Source of the DNA: Acidobacteriota bacterium
Lineage (GTDB): Bacteria; Acidobacteriota; Terriglobia; UBA7540
Reading direction: 5' to 3'
DNA length: 6,312 nucleotides
NCBI GenBank assembly: GCA_003165615.1
Contig: PLWR01000362.1
Location: 1,486 to 7,797, forward strand
Part shown: piece after piece, positions 1 to 5,062 of the stretch
Layout: each line of letters begins with the position of its first letter
Position numbering within the stretch: position 1 is the stretch's first letter
The notes under the pieces: generated by a model
What the model was told of the DNA's origin: nothing
Seen by the model: only the letters and a program-made list of their open reading frames with translations
The model's database searches: none
Translations under genes and position numbers: made by a program

Positions 1-133
1 ATCGCCCCTTTGGGGCTCAAAAACCACATCCGACTTGTGCCGGCTGGGATTCGTTAGATTGCCCCTTTGGGGCTCAAAACCCTGCGCTTCGTTAGGTCGC
101 CCCTTTGGGGCTCAAAAACCTGCGCTTCGTTGG
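1..133. repeat. 38-bp tandem repeat with internal hairpin
   Basis: Two adjacent 38-bp units occupy 50-87 and 88-125 and differ at only three positions (35 of 38 identical). A third unit begins at 126 (TTCGTTGG) and then diverges. A related, more distant unit at 1-25 shares the core GCCCCTTTGGGGCTCAAAA, which therefore appears at 4-22, 61-79 and 99-117. Each core can fold as GCCCC-TTT-GGGGC. A decayed end of the core (GGGGCTCAAAG) is seen at 170-180. The array touches the window's left edge and may continue beyond it. Spacing and unit structure do not match a CRISPR: there are no unique spacers of constant length. Function unknown. Confidence 0.75.
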
Positions 134-452
134 ACCGGCCCCCATTCGCTTCGCTCAGGACGGGCTCTCGGGGCTCAAAGACCACGGCGGACTTTGCCAG
201 ACTTGGGTTCGTCCGCGCCACATTTCATTTCCCATTGAAACGCGGCACGAAAGCCGTCGTAGCCCGGAGCTAAACAATCCACTTTGCCGTAACGGCCTAA
301 CATCCGAAATGGGCGCGGCGTCACTGGCCGACTGATATGGGGGGAGAACACCCCTGAACGGATGGCGTAGGGAGCGGCCCTTCCACCCCGCGGGGGAGCT
401 CCGCGCGTCGCCGTGTTATGGTGTGGCCCCAAAAAATGTGGAAACTTCAGCC

Positions 453-470
453 CCGCGAGCAAGCTCGCGG
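453..470. repeat. Perfect GC-rich hairpin
   Basis: CCGCGAGC at 453-460 and GCTCGCGG at 463-470 are exact reverse complements separated by AA, giving about seven base pairs closed by a CAAG loop. The core GCGAGCAAGCTCGC resembles REP-type palindromes known from Pseudomonas intergenic DNA, but one copy in one window cannot show that it belongs to a repeat family. No T-tract follows on either strand, so I do not call it a terminator. Confidence 0.5.
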
Positions 471-701
471 CGAGCGCCGGAAGCAAGCTTTCGGCGGAGA
501 AAACGGTTGCAAGCTATACGCACTCCAAAGCTTCGCCCCACCACGGAATCGCCAAGAGCAGTTCGGGTCCAGCCGAAGGCGACCAAATGTCCCTGTTGGA
601 GGAAGGGCTAATTCGACAAATTGTCATTGCGCCGCGCCATAATGATCCCCCCTAACCCTTTGTCAACTTATACGAAAGTAATGACTTTATGCTTGTTTGA
701 T

Positions 702-714
702 GGTTTTTGAGCCC
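702..714 (-). repeat. Inverted 13-bp copy of the left-edge repeat core
   Basis: GGTTTTTGAGCCC here is the exact reverse complement of GGGCTCAAAAACC, which occurs at 13-25 and 108-120 in the tandem repeat at the left edge. On the minus strand it is preceded by AATC, similar to the ATCG that precedes the core at position 1, but the GCCCCTTT half of the hairpin is missing. It may be a degenerate inverted member of the same family. Confidence 0.4.
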
Positions 715-884
715 GATTAAGCCTTTGTCAAGCAAATAACCGGAGGGGTACCTGTAAACGCTTGCAAAACTGGGAAGTTGATGCCATAAACGGTTTCCAT
801 TGGCCATTGGCGGGGATTTGCCCTTTGTCCATAATGGAACCGGGCGGGTGGGGCATGCAGACAGCAATAAATTCGAATCACACC

Positions 885-1850
885 CTATCGCGGCTGTTCC
901 CACGGACGGCAGATGCGCTCGATGGTGTCGATCATGTTCTCCACCTGCTCGGGGTCGGGAGGGCGTCCGGCGTGGACGGCAGCGTTGCGGATTCTCCAGG
1001 CTTTGTCGAGTTGCGCCTTGTCTTCAAGCGAAATGTAGTCATCTTCCGCGAGGCGATCAAAAAGGATTTCAATGGCCCCGCGGACATTGAGGTTCATCCC
1101 GCCGCAGAGCTCGCGCGCGGCGACGCGGAGCAATCGTTCGTATTCTTCCCCGGCGATTTTACCGGCCAGTTTGGGTTCTTCCTCCACCAGAATGCGCGCC
1201 AATTCCAACGGCCCGTAGTTGCGCAGAAAAGGCCGCAGCACCTGCGCCACGCGGCGGCGCTGAATCCAAACGTCGGCATCGAATTCCGCGTGCGAGGTGG
1301 AAATCTCGCTGGCGTGCGTTTCACCGGCAACAAGTTCGTGATAGGTCCACAAGGCCGTCTCGGTATCGGCCACGGACTCCAGGCGAAAATGTTCTTTCCA
1401 GGCGCGCAGTTCCTCGCAATAGGCCATGTAGAGGTCAATGGTGCGGGGGCGATGCACCTGGAGCAGGTTCATGATGGGCGTGGAAAAAACCCCGTAGCGA
1501 TCGGGGTGGGCAAAACGCAGGATGAGGGAGACCATCCCTACGCTTTGGAGCACCGCGAGGGCGCGCCGCACCAGTTCGCGCGGGTCGGCGGGCGAGGGAC
1601 CCAGCACCAGCCTCGCCTTCTTCAAGACCTGATCCAGCTCCTTTTCGTTGGGCTTGGGCCAGTAACGGCCAAAGGGCGTGGCGGTAGGATCGAAAATGTT
1701 CAGGACGTCCTTCGCCGCCAGCCACCGGTTACCCGTACACAGCGGCTCAAACTTCTTCTCCAGCGCGCGGAAGGAATACGTGCGCCCGAACTTCTGCTTG
1801 CAGACCTCGTGAAAACGATCGAGATAGAACTTGAGATCGAAACCGGGCAT
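885..1850 (-). CDS. HEPN-domain protein, putative RNase (toxin/defence-like)
   Basis: The 321-residue product is probably cytoplasmic, with no signal peptide or membrane segment. Near the C-terminus is RNAAVH (R288-N289-A-A-V-H293), the Rx4H motif of HEPN ribonucleases, set between helical stretches (about 200-270 and 275-312) as in HEPN folds. In known HEPN families this motif forms the RNA-cutting site of a dimer, and many members are toxins, abortive-infection proteins or Cas effectors. The N-terminal 170 residues are a separate part. HPDRYGVFSTP (115-125) and ETALWTYHEL (164-173) recall uncharacterised helix-rich, DNA-glycosylase-like proteins that carry an NPxxFPIYD-type segment, but this match is by eye. 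The ATG at 1850 has a GAGGT Shine-Dalgarno five bases upstream. The gene is divergent from the nuclease at 2124, and no antitoxin-like gene lies beside it. A non-catalytic HEPN (DUF4145-like) is possible. Confident it is a gene; function inferred. Confidence 0.85.
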   Translation of the reverse strand: MPGFDLKFYLDRFHEVCKQKFGRTYSFRALEKKFEPLCTGNRWLAAKDVLNIFDPTATPFGRYWPKPNEKELDQVLKKARLVLGPSPADPRELVRRALAVLQSVGMVSLILRFAHPDRYGVFSTPIMNLLQVHRPRTIDLYMAYCEELRAWKEHFRLESVADTETALWTYHELVAGETHASEISTSHAEFDADVWIQRRRVAQVLRPFLRNYGPLELARILVEEEPKLAGKIAGEEYERLLRVAARELCGGMNLNVRGAIEILFDRLAEDDYISLEDKAQLDKAWRIRNAAVHAGRPPDPEQVENMIDTIERICRPWEQPR

Positions 1851-1870
1851 GGCAACCTCAACGTGAACAT

Positions 1871-1958
1871 ATCATGGAATCGGGGGATCGAGCCATCGGG
1901 TCATCAGATCATCGCGCGATCGGGTGATTGGACAATCGCATCGTCAAGTCATCGGGCC
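1871..1958. repeat. Degenerate 8-bp-period tandem array (consensus ATCGGGTC)
   Basis: Starting at 1871, an ATCR- or ATTG-like tetramer recurs at a strict 8-base step: 1871, 1879, 1887, 1895, 1903, 1911, 1919, 1927, 1935, then one decayed unit at 1943 (GTCAAGTC) and again at 1951. That is eleven units in 88 bp, for example ATCGAGCC, ATCGGGTC, ATCAGATC, ATCGGGTG, ATTGGACA. The array starts 20 bases upstream of the HEPN-domain gene's start and lies wholly between the divergent genes. Arrays of this flavour are, from memory, common in acidobacterial intergenic DNA; I cannot verify that here. Confidence 0.7.
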
Positions 1959-2033
1959 TTCGCTCGCCGAAGGGTTCCGCACGCTTTTGTCAGGCCTAGC
2001 GCTTCGGCCAGCAGGCAGGTCATTGAATCATTT

Positions 2034-2061
2034 CTGACATTCATAATTCAGAATTCATAAT
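2034..2061 (+). promoter_or_regulatory. Candidate promoter for the PD-(D/E)XK nuclease gene
   Basis: CTGACA (2034-2039) and CATAAT (2056-2061) are spaced by 16 bp, a fair match to a sigma-70-type -35/-10 pair, and would give a leader of roughly 55 nt. The AT-rich DNA is itself a 7-bp tandem array (ATTCATA, ATTCAGA, ATTCATA, ATTC; 2039-2063), so the match may be a by-product of the repeat. An alternative -10-like TAGAAT lies at 2082-2087 without a good -35. Confidence 0.3.
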
Positions 2062-2063
2062 TC
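2039..2063. repeat. 7-bp AT-rich tandem repeat
   Basis: ATTCATA (2039-2045), ATTCAGA (2046-2052), ATTCATA (2053-2059) and a partial ATTC (2060-2063) follow each other without gaps. The 11-mer ATTCATAATTC is therefore repeated at a 14-base step. It overlaps the candidate promoter of the rightward nuclease gene, so unit number could affect promoter spacing. Confidence 0.65.
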
Positions 2064-2123
2064 TCTTCCGCCAAGGTGGCGTAGAATGCCGTCACGGATT
2101 ACTTCTCGACGCAGGAAAATGCC

Positions 2124-2834
2124 ATGTCCGAACCGATCATCATCTCGGCAAAAAACCTGGGCGGAGTGGCCATGCCCGGCTTCTGCCCGCGCTGTTTCTG
2201 GATTACGATGCACGCCGACGGAATCCCCTACCAGATTTTCCCCGGCATCTTCAGCTCGATCGATTCCTACGGCAAGAAGTTGGTGCACGGATGGTTCGAT
2301 CGCCACCACAGCGCGCCTCCCTGGTTGGGCCCACTCGGCAATATCAAGGGATACATCAATCCCCCGCATTATAGTAAATTCAGCATCCTCGACCCCAGGA
2401 CCAACGTCACCTTGCGCGGAACCCCGGACGGCATCCTGGTGATGCACGACGGCTCGCGCGTGATAGTCGACTACAAGACCGCCAAGTTCACCATGCACCA
2501 GGATGAGTTGTTTCCGATGTATGAAGTGCAGTTGAACGCCTACGCAATGATCGGAGAGCAGCAGGGGATTGCGCCCGTATCAGCCTTGGCGCTGATTTAC
2601 ACGGAGCCGGTAACCGACGACGATACGGCCAAGAAGGACGCCAACCAAACCCCATCTGGTTTCGTGATGGAATTCAGCGCGCACATTCGGCCGGTAGACT
2701 TGGCGCCGGATAAAATCCCCCCGCTGCTGGCAAGAGTTCGCGAAATATACGACCTGAAACGCCCTCCGAAATCGCTGAAGGGTTGCAAAGAGTGCGCCCT
2801 GCTCAAAGGCCTTTTCGACCTCGCGGGCGAGTAA
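2124..2834 (+). CDS. PD-(D/E)XK nuclease, Cas4/RecB-like, with CxxC pairs
   Basis: The 236-residue protein shows the order of motifs of the RecB/Cas4 branch of PD-(D/E)XK nucleases. GTPDG (D102) and VDYKT (D116, K118) form the metal-binding and catalytic core, and QLNAY (Q136 to Y140) is the RecB-type QxxxY motif. FCPRCFW (C21, C24) near the N-terminus and GCKEC (C221, C224) near the C-terminus could bind an Fe-S cluster or zinc. Cas4 and AddB use four cysteines for a 4Fe-4S cluster, though Cas4 usually splits them one plus three rather than two plus two. The family cuts or trims DNA; the substrate here is unknown. AGGA seven bases before the ATG supports this start. No cas1, cas2, helicase or CRISPR is nearby, so a Cas4 name is not justified. 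It is divergent from the HEPN-domain gene. Confidence 0.88.
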   Translation: MSEPIIISAKNLGGVAMPGFCPRCFWITMHADGIPYQIFPGIFSSIDSYGKKLVHGWFDRHHSAPPWLGPLGNIKGYINPPHYSKFSILDPRTNVTLRGTPDGILVMHDGSRVIVDYKTAKFTMHQDELFPMYEVQLNAYAMIGEQQGIAPVSALALIYTEPVTDDDTAKKDANQTPSGFVMEFSAHIRPVDLAPDKIPPLLARVREIYDLKRPPKSLKGCKECALLKGLFDLAGE

Positions 2835-2846
2835 TCAAGGCTCCCC

Positions 2847-2897
2847 GCCAACCGGTTCATTTTCCTCCCAAACCTCCCGGTTGGCCGAAAACGGCCA
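2847..2897 (+). terminator. Overlapping alternative hairpins after the nuclease gene
   Basis: Twelve bases after the stop codon, GCCAACCGG (2847-2855) and CCGGTTGGC (2877-2885) form a perfect 9-bp stem with a 21-base loop. The right arm overlaps a second perfect hairpin, TGGCCG-AAAA-CGGCCA (2882-2897), so the two cannot form together. There is no T-tract directly after either. A T6 run at 2935-2940 follows only a weak 4-bp stem (GGTG-TGG-CGCC, 2922-2930 region). It may act as a 3' end or terminator, but canonical intrinsic termination is not shown. Confidence 0.35.
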
Positions 2898-2983
2898 CCA
2901 ATCGGCTGAATTTAGGCAGGGTGTGGCGCCGAGGTTTTTTGAATCCCAAAGGAAAACACCTTCTAACCCATTGGTCGGTAAGC

Positions 2984-3023
2984 AGATATATCTCATTAAC
3001 GATTTCTGGGTTTGGCCCAAATC
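2984..3023. other. Palindrome and hairpin in the leader of the FecR/DUF6600 gene
   Basis: AGATATATCT (2984-2993) is a perfect 10-bp palindrome in an otherwise mixed-composition leader. It is followed by an imperfect hairpin: GATTT (3001-3005) pairs with AAATC (3019-3023) and GGG (3008-3010) with CCC (3016-3018), with a two-base bulge. They lie about 65-100 bases ahead of the start at 3087. They could be an operator and a 5' UTR stem. I found no well-spaced -35/-10 pair to anchor the promoter. Confidence 0.25.
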
Positions 3024-3086
3024 TTGCCCAATAGAGACCGGACGCAGATTTAGAGCTCGAAAGCAGGCGTCCAAATGAGGTGGGCC

Positions 3087-4796
3087 ATGAAGAACCGATT
3101 CTTACTGATCGCACTCGCAATTCTCTCCATAGGGTTACTGGTCACCCTCAGTGGCAGGGCCCAGGACGGCCCACCCGTTCAACCACAAGCACCGCCCCAG
3201 GGACAGCCTCAGGCGCCGTCGGCGGTGGGGCGCCTCAGCGTAATTCATGGGCAAGTTTCAACCATGCACGGTGATGGCACCGTGTGGACCGCGGGCACGG
3301 TGAATACTCCCGTGGTGCCGGGTGACAAGATATCGACGGCGGATCGGTCGAGGGCGGAAGTGCAGCTTGACCCTGCCAACGTGATGCGGCTCGAGCAGCA
3401 CACGGAACTCCAGGTGGCCGACCTCGAGCCGAACAAGATCAATATCCAGTTGGCCTCGGGCCTGGTGGACTACAGCGTGTATCGGGGAACGCAAGCGGAC
3501 GTTGAGGTTGACACCCCGAACATGGGCGTACATCCGTTGGCGCCGGGGATTTACCGCATTCAAGTGAATTCCGACAGTGAGACCCTGCTCATCGTGCGTC
3601 AGGGCGAAGCGGAAGTCCTGACCAACCAGGGCAGCACCAAGATTGAGGCTGGCCAGGTTATCCAAATTCACGGCGCGGACAATCCGGAATACAAGATTGA
3701 CCAAGCTTCGGGCGGGGATGATTTCGACAAGTGGTGCAGCGACCGCGACCGGCAGCTCATGAACGTGCAAGCCGCACAACGCCAGGGACCTTACCAGGGG
3801 CCTTCTCAGGGACCTTCTCAGGAACCTCCCTATGTAGGGTCGAGCGATCTCGATGCCTACGGCCAATGGGGTGATGTGCCGGACGAGGGTTGGTGCTGGA
3901 CACCCCAGGTGGATGTGGGGTGGGTGCCCTACACTTACGGCCGTTGGGGTTGGGAACCATTCTGGGGATGGACCTGGATTTCCGCTGAGCCTTGGGGCTG
4001 GGCGCCTTACCACTATGGCTCCTGGTTCATGTTCGGAGGCCGGTGGCGTTGGCGGCCGGATGCAGGCTTTGGTGGCCGAGCAGGATTCTACGGAGGCCGC
4101 GGTTTTGGGAATTTGGGTGGTTCGCGCTTCCTTCCCCGGGGCTCTGTGAACGGGCGGCCCGGCGGAAACTTGCCGAGCTTTGCGGCGCGCTCGAACTTCA
4201 TGGGATCCACGGGAAGGATGGGCTTCGGCAGCACGTCCAATAACTGGCGTGGGTTCTCGCGCGGAAATCAGTCTGGGCGTTGGCCGTCTGCCGTCAATGG
4301 CGGGGGCTCAGGGTTTCAGGGAAGAAGCTCCTCTGGTTCCGAACGGGGCCAGTACAATTGGCAGCGGTACGCGAGCCCCAGCCCCTTCAGCGCCGGACGG
4401 TCGGAATCCGGACAGTCCAACCAACGCAGCGGGTGGCAAGGCTTTAGCAGCCAGTCTCGGAGTTATTCGGGCGGCGGCAGCGCGGGCCGCTCAGGAGGCT
4501 CATATTATGGCGGCGGATCGCGCCCCCCGCTGGAACTGAATCGGCCCATTATGCGCCAGCGCGCGCCCAGCAGCGGCTCTTACTATGGTGGTGGCCGCAC
4601 CTATTCCGCACCTTCGGGTGGAGGCCGCAGCTATTCCGCCCCCAGCGGCGGTGGTGGCCGTAGCTACTCGGCGCCCCGTGGTGGCGGCGGTGGCGAAAGC
4701 CATGGCTCCGGCGGTGGTGGTGGCCACAGTTCGGGCGGCGGTGGCGGAGGCCACAGTTCCGGTGGTGGTGGCGGCCACGGCGGCGGACATCGTTAA
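3087..4796 (+). CDS. Secreted FecR-domain / DUF6600-type protein with Gly-rich tail
   Basis: This is a 569-residue exported protein. An ATG at 3075 is in frame, but the one at 3087 has GAGGTG six bases upstream and directly opens a signal peptide: MKNR, a hydrophobic core (FLLIALAILSIGLLVTL), then SGRA before Q26. After a Pro/Gln linker comes a FecR-like domain (about 48-196), read from VGRLSVIHGQV, the PGDKISTADRSRAEVQL stretch and a VRQGEAEV ... IEAGQV repeat of beta strands. QGPS repeats (233-248) lead to a Trp/Tyr-rich DUF6600-type module (about 256-325; YGQWGDVP, YGRWGWEPFWGWTWIS, PWGWAPYHYGSW). The rest is Gly/Ser/Arg-rich and ends in GGGGGHSS repeats. FecR in its classical setting senses iron uptake with a sigma factor, but none is encoded here and there is no membrane anchor, so that role is unsupported. 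An envelope or extracellular structural role is a guess. Confidence 0.9.
   Translation: MKNRFLLIALAILSIGLLVTLSGRAQDGPPVQPQAPPQGQPQAPSAVGRLSVIHGQVSTMHGDGTVWTAGTVNTPVVPGDKISTADRSRAEVQLDPANVMRLEQHTELQVADLEPNKINIQLASGLVDYSVYRGTQADVEVDTPNMGVHPLAPGIYRIQVNSDSETLLIVRQGEAEVLTNQGSTKIEAGQVIQIHGADNPEYKIDQASGGDDFDKWCSDRDRQLMNVQAAQRQGPYQGPSQGPSQEPPYVGSSDLDAYGQWGDVPDEGWCWTPQVDVGWVPYTYGRWGWEPFWGWTWISAEPWGWAPYHYGSWFMFGGRWRWRPDAGFGGRAGFYGGRGFGNLGGSRFLPRGSVNGRPGGNLPSFAARSNFMGSTGRMGFGSTSNNWRGFSRGNQSGRWPSAVNGGGSGFQGRSSSGSERGQYNWQRYASPSPFSAGRSESGQSNQRSGWQGFSSQSRSYSGGGSAGRSGGSYYGGGSRPPLELNRPIMRQRAPSSGSYYGGGRTYSAPSGGGRSYSAPSGGGGRSYSAPRGGGGGESHGSGGGGGHSSGGGGGGHSSGGGGGHGGGHR
3783..3830 (+). repeat. 12-bp coding tandem repeat (QGPS units)
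   Basis: Four 12-bp units inside the FecR/DUF6600 gene encode QGPY, QGPS, QGPS and QEPP. They form the hinge between the FecR-like domain and the Trp-rich module. The unit length is a multiple of three, so copy-number change would keep the frame. Confidence 0.75.
4587..4793 (+). repeat. Coding repeats: GGGRSYSAPS units and Gly/His tail
   Basis: Three consecutive units encode GGGRTYSAPS (4587-4616), GGGRSYSAPS (4617-4646) and GGGGRSYSAPR (4647-4679). They are followed to the stop codon by Gly runs punctuated with His: ESHGSGGGGGHSS, then GGGGGGHSS and GGGGGHGGGHR. Six histidines sit in the last 34 residues. The tail is expected to be disordered; metal binding by the spaced histidines is possible but not shown. 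Confidence 0.75.
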
Positions 4797-4822
4797 GCTC
4801 ACGTTGTTAGTCTCACCTACAA

Positions 4823-4867
4823 CAGGGGCGGCGGCAGGCACCTCGACTCAACCCGCCACCGCCCCTG
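4823..4867 (+). terminator. Stem-loop terminator-like structure after the FecR/DUF6600 gene
   Basis: CAGGGGCGG (4823-4831) and CCGCCCCTG (4859-4867) pair perfectly over 9 bp. After one mismatch a further 3 bp (GGC with GCC, 4833-4835 and 4855-4857) extend the stem, leaving a 19-base loop. It begins 26 bases after the stop codon and is followed by a pyrimidine run (CCTTCCTTCCTT) rather than pure T, so it is a non-canonical intrinsic terminator at best. Confidence 0.45.
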
Positions 4868-4938
4868 CCTTCCTTCCTTGACTTTCTGAAACACCTTCCG
4901 ACTCCACGTCAGCGCCGCTGGCCCCTACAGCTTTGCTT

Positions 4939-4972
4939 GCGGCTCCGCCGCGCGCTACCCGCTCTGCGCGGC
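4939..4972. repeat. Two mutually exclusive GC-rich hairpins
   Basis: GCGGC-TCC-GCCGC (4939-4951) makes a 5-bp hairpin. GCCGCGC (4947-4953) also pairs with GCGCGGC (4966-4972) as a 7-bp stem with a 12-base loop. The shared segment 4947-4951 means only one can form. No gene is visible around them. Confidence 0.4.
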
Positions 4973-4984
4973 CGTAAAGAAATT

Positions 4985-5012
4985 GTAGTGCCGCCCGCAG
5001 GGGCGGCGCTAC
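4985..5012. repeat. REP-like 12-bp hairpin
   Basis: Bases 4985-4996 pair with 5001-5012 through twelve pairs (one G-T wobble), from GTAG/CTAC at the base to GCCGCCC/GGGCGGC near the top, closed by a GCAG loop. It is almost a perfect palindrome and has no T-tract on either side. Its CAGGGGCGGCG core (4998-5008) repeats the left arm of the terminator-like stem at 4823-4833. Size and composition fit a REP-type dispersed palindrome; family membership needs genome-wide counts. Confidence 0.55.
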
Positions 5013-5021
5013 GTCCCCGTT

Positions 5022-5059
5022 CACATTCCACGCTGTGGTGTTTCCTTATTTGGAATGTG
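5022..5059. promoter_or_regulatory. 9-bp inverted repeat just upstream of glgB
   Basis: CACATTCCA (5022-5030) and TGGAATGTG (5051-5059) are exact reverse complements with a 20-base interval. A flanking G-T wobble and T-A pair could extend them to 11 bp. The arm centres are 29 bases apart, close to three helical turns, and the right arm ends 16 bases before the glgB start. It could be an operator for a dimeric regulator or a 5' UTR hairpin. Confidence 0.4.
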
Positions 5060-5062
5060 GAG

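Larger units (their letters stand above)
134..884. other. Gene-free stretch with scattered palindromes
   Basis: I see no convincing coding sequence, tRNA or known riboswitch here. Short open frames exist on both strands but have the proline/arginine/serine-rich composition of out-of-frame GC-rich DNA. Visible structure: a perfect 10-bp palindrome CCCCGCGGGG (386-395) overlapping the palindrome GGAGCTCC (395-402), a strong hairpin at 453-470, an 11-bp near-palindrome GACAAATTGTC (615-625), and an AT-richer section (about 655-760). The section 771-884 directly follows the stop codon of the leftward gene and shows no clear terminator for it. Confidence 0.6.

Noticed and set aside
1..180. CRISPR array at the left edge
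   Set aside because: The units are contiguous 38-bp tandem copies with no unique equal-length spacers, the first interval differs (57 versus 38 bases), and no cas1 or cas2 is present.
231..313. Possible structured RNA closed by CCCATT/AATGGG with small CGGC/GCCG hairpins
   Set aside because: The closing stem is only 6 bp over 83 bases and the inner stems are 4 bp; this is within chance expectation and matches no riboswitch consensus I know.
175..486. Leftward 103-codon open frame
   Set aside because: Its composition is that of non-coding GC-rich DNA, it spans the 386-402 palindromes and the 453-470 hairpin, and it lacks a ribosome site or known motif.
587..655. Possible 22-residue small protein (MSLLEEGLIRQIVIAP...) with GAAGG upstream
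   Set aside because: A short frame with a weak ribosome site is expected by chance here; there is no promoter or recognisable motif to support it.
762..2060. Long rightward open frame (432 codons) opposite the HEPN-domain gene
   Set aside because: It is the complement of a better-supported leftward gene. It has no ribosome site, its translation has an antisense-like composition without recognisable motifs, and it runs through the 8-bp repeat array.
2124..2834. Naming the nuclease cas4
   Set aside because: The cysteine arrangement is two plus two rather than one plus three, and there is no CRISPR array or other cas gene in the window.
3258..4013. Leftward open frame of 251 codons inside the FecR/DUF6600 gene
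   Set aside because: The forward frame has a signal peptide, FecR-like and Trp-rich modules; the reverse translation is Arg/His/Pro-rich with no domain and lies wholly inside the real gene.
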